Source: G963662655 sp963666875
GTDB taxonomy: Bacteria > Cloacimonadota > Cloacimonadia > Cloacimonadales > JAIOQZ01
DNA length: 64,000 bases
Assembly (NCBI GenBank): GCA_963666875.2
Contig: CAXXPU010000003.1
Location: 1-64,000, forward strand
Direction: 5' to 3'
The notes under the pieces were generated by a model, which saw only the letters and a program-made list of their open reading frames with translations, made no database searches and was not told the DNA's origin. Shown here piece by piece: positions 35,343 through 43,759 of the stretch; within the stretch, counting starts at the first letter, position 1, and each line of letters starts with the position of its first letter. Both the position numbers and the translations under genes were made by a program.

Positions 35343-35572
35343 ACTGCGTAGAGGAAACCCGCCTTTCCGACGGCTCTTTGAGACTGCTGCTGGACATCGA
35401 GCCGCATCGGTTCGTGACGGTCGGATTCATCCTCGAATCGATGGAGGGATTCTGCATCTATACCACTGTACGAAGGGATGACAGGCAGTTCTTGCAGATC
35501 AATGTTCCACCGGATTTCATCGCGCAGGTGAGTGGGTTATTGCAGGATATCGAAAGTTATCTCGAATGCTGA
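35339..35572 (+). CDS. DUF4911-like small protein
   Basis: 77 residues, starting inside the lon stop (ATGA). A compact alpha/beta protein: IEPHRFVTVGFILESMEGFC and VPPDFIAQVSGLLQDIESY. It resembles the DUF4911 family, whose function is unknown; I recall the resemblance from overall pattern, not from a search. Translational coupling suggests a link with Lon or with the same stress regulon. The stop directly abuts the stop of the convergent response-regulator gene. Confidence 0.6.
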   Translation: MNCVEETRLSDGSLRLLLDIEPHRFVTVGFILESMEGFCIYTTVRRDDRQFLQINVPPDFIAQVSGLLQDIESYLEC

Positions 35573-35965
35573 TCAAATTCTGGAATACCAGCGCTCGACC
35601 TGGGACACGGCGTTTTCAACACGCTGCAAGAGCATCTCGAGATTGAGCGGCTTGCGGAAATAATCGTCGTAACCGGCTTCACGGGATTCCTTCAGCTCGA
35701 ACGCGGATGGATAACCCGTCATGGCAATCCGAATCGTGATCGGGAAGCGTTTCATGATGGCTTTTCCAAGATCGATGCCGCTCTCGCGCAGTAACTTCAG
35801 ATCGACAATCACGATCTTGATCGACTGCTCTTCGATAAGCTCCATTACGCCATCCGAGCCAGCCGCCACAAACACCTCGAAATTGTGATTGCTGAAAAAG
35901 CGCGACAGCATGATCCGCATAAGTTCTTCGTCATCGACGATTAGTAGCTTTCTGATATTTTCCAT
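35573..35965 (-). CDS. Single-domain response regulator (CheY-like receiver)
   Basis: 130 residues, receiver domain only. Acidic pocket DD at 11-12, phospho-acceptor Asp55 in IVIVDLKLL, Thr83 in AMTGYPS and Lys105 in YFRKPL are all present, so it should be phosphorylatable. It has no output domain. No histidine kinase or chemotaxis gene is nearby, so its partner is unknown. It is convergent with the lon unit with no gap and no visible terminator. Confidence 0.9.
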   Translation of the reverse strand: MENIRKLLIVDDEELMRIMLSRFFSNHNFEVFVAAGSDGVMELIEEQSIKIVIVDLKLLRESGIDLGKAIMKRFPITIRIAMTGYPSAFELKESREAGYDDYFRKPLNLEMLLQRVENAVSQVERWYSRI

Positions 35966-36196
35966 GCAATATTGAATGAAACCTCAGAAGTGGATGTCAA
36001 TCATTTTATCTTACAGAATTTTCAGAACGGCGGGGGATAGGACGCATCCCTTTATCATTATGCGAGTTATGGCGTGTATTTTTTTTGGGGACCTGTTGCA
36101 AACCGAGTGGGCAAATGGCTATTCTTTGGATTCTGTAGCCGCCGATCTACAAGCGGCGCAAAGGAAGGCTCGCCCGGAGGTCGAGCGCTACTGAAT
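35966..36196. other. Intergenic region with a 26-base repeat copy
   Basis: No gene is supported. The 3' part carries GCCGC-GATCTACAA-GCGGC and then the 26-base repeat at 36166-36191, ending 5 bases before the mgtE stop. A T-rich run (TTTTTTTTGG) occurs near 36080. Confidence 0.5.
36166..36191 (+). repeat. 26-base intergenic repeat (AGGCTCGCC...GCGCTAC), direct copy
   Basis: Identical to the reverse complement of 25055-25080. It sits just downstream of mgtE on the minus strand. The related copy at 37576-37639, upstream of mgtE, is interrupted by a palindrome, so mgtE is flanked by two members. Confidence 0.75.
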
Positions 36197-37534
36197 TCAG
36201 ACGAGGAATATCGATGCGAGACCGAGGAATGACGCGAAACCGCCGATGTCGGTGAGCATGGTGATGATCACGCTGGAGGCAAGCGCGGGATCGATCTTGA
36301 GCCGTTTCATGACGATCGGCACCACCGAGCCGCACAGCGCGGCGATGAACATGTTGATGACCATCGAGATGCCCAGAACCACACCCAGCATGTAATTGCC
36401 CTTCAGCACAATAGCGATCCCCATCGCGATCGAGCCGATCATCACGCCGTTCATGATTCCTACCGAGACTTCCTTGAACAGCGCTTTCCAGGTGTTGTGG
36501 ATGGTCAGTTCGCCCAGCGCGATACCACGCGTGATGACCGTCAGCGTTTGCGTACCGGAATTGCCGCCCAGTCCGGCTACAATCGGCATGAGAACCGCCA
36601 GCACCGGGTGCTTGCCGATGAATTCCTCGAACAGACCGACCACGCTGGATACGAGAAGCGCGGTGAAGAGATTCAACACCAGCCACGGGAGCCGCTTCAG
36701 CACAGAATTCAACGGCGCAGTAAACACCTTGTCCTCACTCTCCAGACCGACCATCCTGTAGGCGTCTTCGGAGGCTTCCTCGTCGATAACGTCGATGATA
36801 TCGTCAACCGTGATTCGACCAAGCAGGTGGTCTTCCTCATCGACGACCGGCAGCGCGTAGATATCGTACTTACGGAACAGGCTGGCGACCTCTTCCTGAT
36901 CTGTATCGACACGCGTGCTGATCACGTCCGGATTCATCAGATCTTTCGCTTGTCTGTTCGGAGCGCAGAGAAGTAGCTGAACCAGGTCGAGCATGCCGAT
37001 CAAGCGATTCTCGCCATCGACCACGAACACGTAGTGGATGTTCTCGACCTCTTCGACGTTCTCGCGGATCAATTCGATCAGTTCGTCACGCCGCATATCC
37101 TGATTGACCGCGATGATTTCGGTCTGCATGAGGCCGCCGGCGCTGTCCTCGTCGTACGCGAGAAGCTGACGCAGGTTTTCGGAGTCTTCGTGGTCGATAT
37201 GCTCCAGAACGTGCCTCGAGACATCCTCGTCCAGGTCGGAGATGATATCCGCGGCTTCGTCGGTGTCCATCTCGTCGATGATGCGCACCAGCCGTTCCTG
37301 GTTGAAGTGCTCGAGAATATCCTCGCGAACCTCGTCGTGCAGTTCCGCCAGCACCTCGGAGGCGATCTCGTCGCTCATGTGCTTGAATGCGTAGATCTGG
37401 TATTCTTCGGAAAGGTCGTTGATGATCGTAGCGATATCGGCGGGATGGTTGTCGTCGAACATGGCGCGAAGCGTTTCCGCGTCCTGCTCTTCGATCAACT
37501 GACAGATCAGATCATAATTCATCTGGTCATCCAT
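36197..37534 (-). CDS. mgtE: Magnesium transporter MgtE
   Basis: 445 residues from ATG 37534, preferred over ATG 37567 (11 residues longer) because GGGGAC lies 4 bases before it; the family start is variable. Cytoplasmic N domain (HPADIATIINDLSEE, MDTDEAADIISDLDED) and two CBS domains (about 130-250: NRLIGMLDLVQLLL and HLLGRITVDDIIDVID) act as Mg2+ sensor. Five transmembrane helices follow, with the selectivity signature MPIVAGLGGNSGTQTLTV and the last pore helix LTDIGGFASFLGLASIFLV. Mg2+ channel in the inner membrane, closed by cytoplasmic Mg2+. It is the only gene between the ribosomal operon and the response regulator, and is flanked by copies of the same short repeat. Confidence 0.95.
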   Translation of the reverse strand: MDDQMNYDLICQLIEEQDAETLRAMFDDNHPADIATIINDLSEEYQIYAFKHMSDEIASEVLAELHDEVREDILEHFNQERLVRIIDEMDTDEAADIISDLDEDVSRHVLEHIDHEDSENLRQLLAYDEDSAGGLMQTEIIAVNQDMRRDELIELIRENVEEVENIHYVFVVDGENRLIGMLDLVQLLLCAPNRQAKDLMNPDVISTRVDTDQEEVASLFRKYDIYALPVVDEEDHLLGRITVDDIIDVIDEEASEDAYRMVGLESEDKVFTAPLNSVLKRLPWLVLNLFTALLVSSVVGLFEEFIGKHPVLAVLMPIVAGLGGNSGTQTLTVITRGIALGELTIHNTWKALFKEVSVGIMNGVMIGSIAMGIAIVLKGNYMLGVVLGISMVINMFIAALCGSVVPIVMKRLKIDPALASSVIITMLTDIGGFASFLGLASIFLV

Positions 37535-37575
37535 TTTCGTCCCCGCATCATGTTGTTTCAGGCTCATCTTTCGAG

Positions 37576-37639
37576 AGGCTCGCCTTTGAAGATTCGATTT
37601 ATCAGACGCCGTCTGAAAATCACAGAGGTCGAGCGCTAC
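37576..37639. repeat. 26-base repeat copy split by a palindrome
   Basis: AGGCTCGCC (37576-37584) and AGGTCGAGCGCTAC (37626-37639) are the two halves of the 26-base repeat. Where the other copies have CGG, this one has 41 bases containing the palindrome 37596-37621: GATTT, unpaired A, TCAGACG, C, CGTCTGA, AAATC. The inserted sequence begins with the GATTCGA and ends with the TCACAG that also flank the palindromes at 37687 and 59791. Confidence 0.65.
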
Positions 37640-37686
37640 ATGATCCGCTGAGCGCTACGAGAGAATAGGGATACCAAGCGCTTGAG

Positions 37687-37713
37687 GATTCGAATTTGCA
37701 AGCAAATTCACAG
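37687..37713. repeat. GATTCGA...TCACAG palindrome, copy 2
   Basis: GATTC, then perfect palindrome GAATTTGC-AA-GCAAATTC (37692-37709), then ACAG. The copy at 59791-59816 differs by a compensatory pair (GATTTTGC-AA-GCAAAATC). Confidence 0.7.
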
Positions 37714-37732
37714 GAGCTTGGCGGTCCATGGG

Positions 37733-37762
37733 AAAAAAAAAGGCTGCTCAAAGCAGCCTTTC
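37733..37762 (-). terminator. Intrinsic terminator of the ribosomal operon
   Basis: On the minus strand: AAGGCTGCT-TTG-AGCAGCC followed by an uninterrupted run of about ten T. The stem is 37742-37748 with 37752-37758; it lies 13 bases after the rplQ stop. Confidence 0.92.
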
Positions 37763-37774
37763 TTGAAGATCGCT

Positions 37775-38158
37775 TTATTTCTTGTCTTCGCTTTCTTTTT
37801 CAACGCGATCGACAACTTCGATGATCGCCATCGGTGCGTTGTCGCCTCGTCGCTGTCCGTATTGCATGATTCTCGTATAGCCGCCGTTGCGATTCTCATA
37901 GCGTGGCGCCAGCTCGTCAAACACTTTCTTAACGAGCGTACGATCTGCCAAAATCCTGTATGCAAGCCTGCGATGATGGACTTCACCCCGTTTTCCGTAG
38001 GTGATCACCCGATCAAACAGGCGTCGTGCTTCTTTGGCTTTAGCATGCGTTGTAACGATTCGTTCGTGACGGACAAGCTCTTTCACCAGATTGTTCATGA
38101 GGGCTTTCCGGTGATCTGCCTCCCGTCCGAATTTCCTGCCTTCTACGCGATGTCGCAT
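37775..38158 (-). CDS. rplQ: 50S ribosomal protein L17
   Basis: 127 residues. Large-subunit protein near the exit tunnel. MRHRVEGRKFGREADHRKAL at the start is the family signature, with ERIVTTHAKAKEARRLFDRV after it. The C-terminus has a short acidic/lysine tail (EKESEDKK). Last gene of the operon, 1 base after rpoA, followed by the intrinsic terminator. Confidence 0.97.
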   Translation of the reverse strand: MRHRVEGRKFGREADHRKALMNNLVKELVRHERIVTTHAKAKEARRLFDRVITYGKRGEVHHRRLAYRILADRTLVKKVFDELAPRYENRNGGYTRIMQYGQRRGDNAPMAIIEVVDRVEKESEDKK

Positions 38159-38159
38159 G

Positions 38160-39182
38160 TCAAACCTTCCTTCTCTTGGTTACTCTCTTCTTCCAACCAT
38201 CGATTTCTTTATTGATCTTATCGATATCCATTCCCAGCGAAAGTTCGTACTTCGCCAGAAGATTGGTGATCTCATCCAGTGATTTCTTACCGAAGTTGCG
38301 GTACTTGAGCATCTCGTTCTCGCTTTTGGCGACCAACTCGCCGATGGTCTCGATCTTCGCAGCCGCCAAGCAGTTGCTCGAACGAACCGTCAGCTCCAGC
38401 TCTTTCACATTCATGTTCAGCAGCTTGTCCAGTCGATCCAGATCTTCCGGCATCTCCACTTCCTCGATGTATTCGGGCTCTTCTTCGAAGAGAACGATCT
38501 TGTCGTAGAAGTCCTTCAGGATCTTCGCCGCGAGATACAGCGCGTCCTTGGGTGTGATGCTGCCGTCGGTAGTCAGTTCAATGGTCAGTTTATCGTAGTC
38601 GATCTTCTCACCAACCCGCTGATGACCCGCGTAATAATTCACCTTGAGAATCGGAGAATATACGGAATCGATAGGAATGACACCCACGGGTCGATCTTCC
38701 ATCTCGTGCTCGTCTGCCGAGACGTATCCGCGACCGGTTCCGATCCAGATTTCCATGTGGAATTCCGCGTCTTCGGTCATTTCCAGGAGTTCGAGATCTT
38801 CGTTGACAATCTGCACCTCGGGGTTATCGGCTTTCAGTTCACCGGCGGTGATCATGCCTTTACCCTTGTGATCCAGGACCATGTGTTCTTCGCCAACCGT
38901 GTCGGCCTTGATGATCAGCTTCTTGAGGCGAAGGATCAGGTCGATGTAGTCGGTTTTGGTTCCCGGGATCGGCACAAATTCATGATGAAGCCCTTCGATC
39001 TTCACGTAGCGGACGGCTGCTCCCTGAATCGAGGAGAGCAGAACGCGGCGCAGCGTGTTCCCGATCGTGGTCGCGAAACCAGGTTCCATCGGTCCAATAT
39101 CGAATTTCCCATAAGTGTTCGTGTATGTCGATTCTTCGACCGTTACCTTATCAGGCATTTGTATGGGTTCGAGAAGCATCAT
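38160..39182 (-). CDS. rpoA: DNA-directed RNA polymerase alpha subunit
   Basis: 340 residues. N-terminal dimerisation domain (GPMEPGFATTIGNTLRRVLL, LRLKKLIIKAD) and C-terminal DNA/activator-binding domain (MNVKELELTVRSSNCLAAAK, KSLDEITNLLAKYELSLGMD) joined by an acidic linker. The start ATG ATG at 39182/39179 leaves a one-codon ambiguity. Between rpsD (15 bases) and rplQ (1 base), the usual alpha-operon order. Confidence 0.98.
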   Translation of the reverse strand: MMLLEPIQMPDKVTVEESTYTNTYGKFDIGPMEPGFATTIGNTLRRVLLSSIQGAAVRYVKIEGLHHEFVPIPGTKTDYIDLILRLKKLIIKADTVGEEHMVLDHKGKGMITAGELKADNPEVQIVNEDLELLEMTEDAEFHMEIWIGTGRGYVSADEHEMEDRPVGVIPIDSVYSPILKVNYYAGHQRVGEKIDYDKLTIELTTDGSITPKDALYLAAKILKDFYDKIVLFEEEPEYIEEVEMPEDLDRLDKLLNMNVKELELTVRSSNCLAAAKIETIGELVAKSENEMLKYRNFGKKSLDEITNLLAKYELSLGMDIDKINKEIDGWKKRVTKRRKV

Positions 39183-39197
39183 ATAAACTCTCCTGGT

Positions 39198-39809
39198 TTA
39201 CTTGGAATAGAATTCCACAATCAAACGTTCATCAACGTTCACCGGTATCATTTCACGAGATGGGATATCCTTGAATTCTCCGCGCAGATGCTCTTTATCG
39301 ACTTCGAGCCACTCGAACGCAGTCGAGGTGATCTCGACAGCTTCGAGGATCTGCGAGCATTTCTTGCTCTTGTCGTGAATCTCGACGACATCGCCCGGCT
39401 TCAGGAGATACGACGGGATGTTGACCCGGCGGTTGTTTACCATGACGTGTCCGTGGTTCACAAACTGACGTGCTTGCGGGCGTGTCACAGCGAAGCCCAT
39501 TCTGAAGACGGTGTTGTCCAGGCGGCGTTCGAGAAGCTTGAGCAGGTTCTCGCCGGTGATGCCTTTCATCTGATCCGCTTTCGCGAAGTAGCGGCGGAAC
39601 TGTTTTTCCAGTACCCCGTACATGTAGCGCAATTTCTGTTTTTCTTTCAGATGAATGCCGTAGTCACTAATCTTGCGCCGGAAACTCTGTCCATGCTGTC
39701 CGGGCGGGTATTTACGACGCTCGAGTATCTTATCGTATTTCGGGCTTTCGTATATGTTTTCACCGAATTTTCTGCATATCTTAGCCTTCGGTCCGGTATA
39801 TCTTGCCAT
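39198..39809 (-). CDS. rpsD: 30S ribosomal protein S4
   Basis: 203 residues. Primary 16S rRNA binder; in other bacteria it also represses the alpha operon. N-terminal MARYTGPKAKICRKFGENIY; only one cysteine is present there, so this is the zinc-free form. S4/Hsp45 RNA-binding domain: RLDNTVFRMGFAVTRPQARQ, VNHGHVMVNNRRVNIPSYLL. It lies 13 bases downstream of rpsK. Confidence 0.97.
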   Translation of the reverse strand: MARYTGPKAKICRKFGENIYESPKYDKILERRKYPPGQHGQSFRRKISDYGIHLKEKQKLRYMYGVLEKQFRRYFAKADQMKGITGENLLKLLERRLDNTVFRMGFAVTRPQARQFVNHGHVMVNNRRVNIPSYLLKPGDVVEIHDKSKKCSQILEAVEITSTAFEWLEVDKEHLRGEFKDIPSREMIPVNVDERLIVEFYSK

Positions 39810-39822
39810 TCATTCGCCTCCG

Positions 39823-40218
39823 TTAAATTCTTCTCTGTTTGGGCGGTCTGCAGCCATTGTGCGGGATCGGAGTCGCGTCACGAATCATGGTGACGTAGAG
39901 TCCGGCTGAATTCAGCGCGCGAATCGCGGATTCGCGTCCACCGCCAGGGCCCTTCACGATGACGGAAACCTTGCTGATTCCCATGTCCATCACGGCTTTC
40001 GCGACTTCACCCGCAGCGATCTGTGCCGCATACGGGGTGCTCTTGCGGGAACCCTTGTTTCCAATCTTGCCGCCACTCGACCACGCCAGAACGTTTCCGC
40101 CACGGTCAGCGATCGTCACGATGGTGTTGTTGAAGCTGGAATGAATATGCGCAACAGCTTCGTCGTACGCTACGCGCGTTCTTTTCTTTTTTACTCGTTT
40201 AACAGCTTTCTTTGCCAT
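39823..40218 (-). CDS. rpsK: 30S ribosomal protein S11
   Basis: 131 residues. Platform protein contacting mRNA near the Shine-Dalgarno helix. VAHIHSSFNNTIVTIADRGG, SSGGKIGNKGSRKSTPYAAQ and the C-terminal RDATPIPHNGCRPPKQRRI are diagnostic. The N-terminus is lysine-rich (MAKKAVKRVKKKR). It lies 11 bases after rpsM. Confidence 0.97.
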   Translation of the reverse strand: MAKKAVKRVKKKRTRVAYDEAVAHIHSSFNNTIVTIADRGGNVLAWSSGGKIGNKGSRKSTPYAAQIAAGEVAKAVMDMGISKVSVIVKGPGGGRESAIRALNSAGLYVTMIRDATPIPHNGCRPPKQRRI

Positions 40219-40229
40219 ATCCGTTCCCC

Positions 40230-40601
40230 TTATTTCTTCCTTCTACTGATTCCGCCAGGCTTTGGACCCTTGCGTGTGCGTGCGTTGGTGTGCGTGCGCT
40301 GTCCATGCACCGGGAGGCCTCTCTTGTGGCGTGATCCACGGTAGGAACCGATTTCCATTAAACGTTTGATGTCCATCGTAGTGCGGGTGCGGAGTGCACC
40401 TTCAACGATAAGTTCGTTCGTTACGATGTCTCTGATAACTTTTTCTTCTTCAGCGGAAAGATCCTTTACGCGCTTACTTTCGTCGATATTCGCTTTTTCA
40501 AGGATCTTCTCAGCGGTCGTTCTGCCGATACCGAATATATAGGTCAAACCTATCACGATCCGCTTATTTTTCGGTAATTCAACACCAGCGATATGTGCCA
40601 A
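40230..40601 (-). CDS. rpsM: 30S ribosomal protein S13
   Basis: 123 residues. Head protein forming intersubunit bridges. MAHIAGVELPKNKRIVIGLT and YGIG-type helix-two-turn-helix YIFGIGRTTAEKILEKANID, with GSYRGSRHKRGLPVHGQRTH at the C-terminus. It starts 11 bases after the rpmJ stop. Confidence 0.97.
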   Translation of the reverse strand: MAHIAGVELPKNKRIVIGLTYIFGIGRTTAEKILEKANIDESKRVKDLSAEEEKVIRDIVTNELIVEGALRTRTTMDIKRLMEIGSYRGSRHKRGLPVHGQRTHTNARTRKGPKPGGISRRKK

Positions 40602-40612
40602 CCGATTCCTCC

Positions 40613-40729
40613 TTATCCTTGTCTCTGTTTATGCCTTGGATTGCTTGGGCAGATTACTCGTATTACGCCTTTGCGTTTGATGATCCTGCAGTCTCTGCAG
40701 ATCGTCTTTACGGATGCTCGTACCTTCAT
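40613..40729 (-). CDS. rpmJ: 50S ribosomal protein L36
   Basis: 38 residues, found by translating the gap between infA and rpsM: MKVRASVKTICRDCRIIKRK, then GVIRVICPSNPRHKQRQG and a TAA. It has the CxxC pair (CRDC) and a further Cys and His (CPSNPRH), so it is the zinc-binding form. GCAGGAG precedes the ATG at 40729. Its position between infA and rpsM is the standard one. Confidence 0.96.
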   Translation of the reverse strand: MKVRASVKTICRDCRIIKRKGVIRVICPSNPRHKQRQG

Positions 40730-40744
40730 GATATAAACTCCTGC

Positions 40745-40963
40745 TTATTTATAGCGGTAGATAATCCGACCACGGGTCAGGTCGTAGGGTGAAAGCTCGA
40801 GCTTCACCTTGTCACCCGGTAGAATTCGGATATAGTTCATTCTCATCTTACCCGAGGTGTGCGCCAGAATTTCGTGCCCGTTCTCCAGTTCGACGCGGAA
40901 CGTCGTATTGGGAAGAGCTTCCTTGACCACGCCTTCGACTTCGATAACACCCGCTTTTGCCAT
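40745..40963 (-). CDS. infA: Translation initiation factor IF-1
   Basis: 72 residues, single OB-fold: EVEGVVKEALPNTTFRVELE, GHEILAHTSGKMRMNYIRIL, PGDKVKLELSPYDLTRGRI and the YR-K end. Occupies the ribosomal A site during initiation. It lies 2 bases after map. Confidence 0.97.
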   Translation of the reverse strand: MAKAGVIEVEGVVKEALPNTTFRVELENGHEILAHTSGKMRMNYIRILPGDKVKLELSPYDLTRGRIIYRYK

Positions 40964-40965
40964 AT

Positions 40966-41748
40966 TTAAATTTCCTGTCTTTGTATCATATCCGGTAATG
41001 TCAGTATTTCCGGTTCGTTATCCGTCACCAGTATTGTATGCTCATAATGAGCCGATAAACTCCGATCAGCCACGTAGGTATTCCAGCCGTCGTCCCGTAC
41101 GCGATACGTACCGATATTCACCATCGGCTCGATGGCGAAAATCATACCTTTCTGGATACGAGCTCCGAATCCCTTTCTTCCGACGTTCATGATGGTAGGC
41201 TCTTCGTGAAGAGCCCTTCCGATACCGTGCCCGGTCAGCTTTTCCGCCGCGTGGTAGCCATTCTCGCGAATGCAGCTTCCGATCGCGTGCGAGATGTCGC
41301 CGATCCGGTTGCCGGGTCTTGCCTGCGCGATGCCGCGGTACAGGCATTCTTTTGTTACGCGCATCAATCGCCTGGCCTCTTCTGATATCTCACCCACCGG
41401 GTAGGTCTTCGCGCCGTCTCCATAGTAGCCGTCTTTGCAGGTTCCAACATCCACACCGATGATGTCGCCTTCCTTCAGAACAACCTTCTTGGAGGGAATC
41501 CCGTGAACGATCGCTTCGTTGACCGATGCGCAAATCGAACCCGGAAACGGCGGTAAACCCGGGACACTGTAACCTTTGAACGCCGGCGTGGCTCCGTTGT
41601 CGCGAATCACTTGCTCCGCGATGCGATCCAGCTCGAGGGTCGAGATCCCCGGACGAATCCAGTTGTCCATCTCCTCGAGTACAAGCGAAATGATGTGGTT
41701 ACTCACCCTCATCTTCTCGATTGCACTGGCGTCCTTGATGTAGATCAT
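40966..41748 (-). CDS. map: Methionine aminopeptidase, type I
   Basis: 260 residues. Removes the N-terminal Met from new proteins. The metal ligands are visible in IGVDVGTCKDGYYGDGAKT (two Asp), GHGIGRALHEEP (His), the glutamate of FAIEPMVN and the final HYEHTILVT segment. The His for substrate is in EAIVHGIP. No zinc-finger extension. secY precedes it by 56 bases and infA follows by 2; adk, usually between secY and map, is absent. Confidence 0.96.
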   Translation of the reverse strand: MIYIKDASAIEKMRVSNHIISLVLEEMDNWIRPGISTLELDRIAEQVIRDNGATPAFKGYSVPGLPPFPGSICASVNEAIVHGIPSKKVVLKEGDIIGVDVGTCKDGYYGDGAKTYPVGEISEEARRLMRVTKECLYRGIAQARPGNRIGDISHAIGSCIRENGYHAAEKLTGHGIGRALHEEPTIMNVGRKGFGARIQKGMIFAIEPMVNIGTYRVRDDGWNTYVADRSLSAHYEHTILVTDNEPEILTLPDMIQRQEI

Positions 41749-41804
41749 CGGATTACCTTCTCACAATGTTACACAATAAAGATCGATTCGAGATTCACCG
41801 GGCA

Positions 41805-43118
41805 TTAACCCCTGCGACCCCGCAGCTTACCCTTTTTCATGAAGCCTTCGTAGTGGCGCATCACCAGGTGGGATTCGATCTGCTGGAGCGTATCCAGCGC
41901 CACACCCACGATGATGATCAGCCCGGTTCCACCGAAGTAGAACGGAAGCTGGGTATATTTCTGCATGAATTCGGGCATCACCGCGATGGCTGCGAAGAAG
42001 ATCGCGCCAGGGAGCGTGATACGGGTTAATACACTGTTGATATATTCCGCTGTCTTCTTGCCGGGTTTCCTGCCGGGGATGAATCCGCCGTATCGCTTCA
42101 TGTTGTCGGCGATTTCGGTCGGGTTCATCACGATCGCGGTATAGAAATACGCGAAGAAGATGATCAGCGATACATACAGTACGGTATAGAGGAATGCGCC
42201 GGGCGACAGCCAGCGGGTCAGCGTCATCATCGCATCGCTTTCTCTGAAGAACATCGCGATGGTTCTCGGGAACATGATGATCGACTGCGCGAAGATGATC
42301 GGGATAACACCCGCGGTGTTCACGCGAAGCGGAATGTGCGTGCTCGAGCCGCCGTAAACTTTACGTCCGACCACGCGTTTAGCGTACTGCACCGGTATCT
42401 TGCGCATCGCTTCGGTCACAAGGATCACGGATCCCGTAACGAAGACCATGATGATCAGGTTCAGCACAGCCATGAAGATGCTGAGCGACCCGACCTGGAC
42501 CAGTTTGAACATCTGGAAGAATCCCTGCGGATACCGCGCGATGATTCCCGCGAAGATGATCAGCGAAATTCCGTTGCCGATTCCGTGCTCGGTGATCTGC
42601 TCACCCAGCCACATGATGAAGATCGTACCGGTTACCAGCGTCACCACGGTCGTCGTGATGAACATTGGTCCCTGGTTTGCCACAGCGGGTGCACCGCCGG
42701 CGCTCTTCATGCTCTGCAGCCAGAAACTGATCGTGATCGCGTTGAACGCACCGATCAGAACCGTCAAATACCGTGTATATTGGTTCAGCTTTTTCTGACC
42801 CTCAGCGCCTTCTTTTTTCAGCTTCTCGAGAAACGGCAGAATACTGCCCAGAAGCTGGAAGACGATGGATGCCGTGATGTAGGGCATGATACCCAAAGCG
42901 AAGATGGAGGCTCGACCGAAGTTACCTCCCGCGAAGAGGTCAACCAATCCGAATATCGTGTTGGATTGAGATGAAAACGCTTCTTGTAATATTCGCGGAT
43001 TCACACCTGGCACCGGGATGAAACTTCCCAGACGATAGATGATCAGAATCAGCATCGTGAACAGAATCTTCTTCTTCAGGTCCGGTATTTTAAAAACGTT
43101 TTTTATACTATCGAGCAA
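41805..43118 (-). CDS. secY: Protein translocase subunit SecY
   Basis: 437 residues with ten transmembrane helices. Central channel of the Sec translocon in the inner membrane. Landmarks: FIPVPGVNPRILQEAF (first periplasmic loop/plug region), ASIFALGIMPYITASIVFQL, ITEHGIGNGISLIIFAGI, PLRVNTAGVIPIIFAQSII and the C-terminal GTGLIIIVGVALDTLQQIES. Starts 1 base after the rplO stop, as in the spc operon. Confidence 0.97.
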   Translation of the reverse strand: MLDSIKNVFKIPDLKKKILFTMLILIIYRLGSFIPVPGVNPRILQEAFSSQSNTIFGLVDLFAGGNFGRASIFALGIMPYITASIVFQLLGSILPFLEKLKKEGAEGQKKLNQYTRYLTVLIGAFNAITISFWLQSMKSAGGAPAVANQGPMFITTTVVTLVTGTIFIMWLGEQITEHGIGNGISLIIFAGIIARYPQGFFQMFKLVQVGSLSIFMAVLNLIIMVFVTGSVILVTEAMRKIPVQYAKRVVGRKVYGGSSTHIPLRVNTAGVIPIIFAQSIIMFPRTIAMFFRESDAMMTLTRWLSPGAFLYTVLYVSLIIFFAYFYTAIVMNPTEIADNMKRYGGFIPGRKPGKKTAEYINSVLTRITLPGAIFFAAIAVMPEFMQKYTQLPFYFGGTGLIIIVGVALDTLQQIESHLVMRHYEGFMKKGKLRGRRG

Positions 43119-43119
43119 C

Positions 43120-43572
43120 TTAGATTACCTCCGCCTTGCCGCCATTCTTCTCGATCAATGCTTTCGCCGCTTCGGAAAATGCGTTGGCTTTGATCGTCAT
43201 GACCTTCTCGAACTTCTCCTTGCCGTTCGCCAGTATCTTGACGGGACGCGGATTTGATCTTCCAGCTTTCTTGACGATGCCCAGCTCTTCCATCTTGGCA
43301 ACATCGATTTCCTCTACATCGACATTAATAAACTGCTCAAGGTTCACGATTCGGTAGGGGATCCTGAAAATATTCTTGAATCCGCGTTTGGGCAGTCGCC
43401 GCTGAATGGGCATCTGACCGCCTTCAAACCAATCCGGAATATTTCCACCGGAACGGGCTTTCTGTCCTTTGTGCCCGCGTCCGGCTGTTCCACCGGTGCC
43501 GCTTCCGTCGCCTTTACCAAGTCTCTTTTTATTCTTCTTGATCTTTGGACGTTTGAGTTCATGAAGCAACAT
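43120..43572 (-). CDS. rplO: 50S ribosomal protein L15
   Basis: 150 residues. The glycine-rich N-terminal tail (KKRLGKGDGSGTGGTAGRGH, KGQKARSGG) and globular domain (PIQRRLPKRGFKN, VKILANGKEKFEK) are typical. Precedes secY by 1 base and follows rpmD by 1 base. Confidence 0.97.
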   Translation of the reverse strand: MLLHELKRPKIKKNKKRLGKGDGSGTGGTAGRGHKGQKARSGGNIPDWFEGGQMPIQRRLPKRGFKNIFRIPYRIVNLEQFINVDVEEIDVAKMEELGIVKKAGRSNPRPVKILANGKEKFEKVMTIKANAFSEAAKALIEKNGGKAEVI

Positions 43573-43573
43573 C

Positions 43574-43759
43574 TTATTCTCCTTCTACAGGTTCGACCTT
43601 CACGAGATGGGAAACCTTTCCCACCATGCCGCGAATCACGTCGTTATCTTCGTGGATCCGTGTCTTGGAGATTCTGCCGAGGCCGAGGGCCTTGAGCGTT
43701 CTCTTCATCGGTTCCTTTTGTCCGATCATGCTTCCGGTCTGTGTTACTCTAATCTTCAT
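43574..43759 (-). CDS. rpmD: 50S ribosomal protein L30
   Basis: 61 residues: KIRVTQTGSMIGQKEPMKRT, LKALGLGRISKTRIHEDNDV, IRGMVGKVSHLVKVEPVE. Full length. Its start overlaps the rpsE end by 11 bases. Confidence 0.96.
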   Translation of the reverse strand: MKIRVTQTGSMIGQKEPMKRTLKALGLGRISKTRIHEDNDVIRGMVGKVSHLVKVEPVEGE

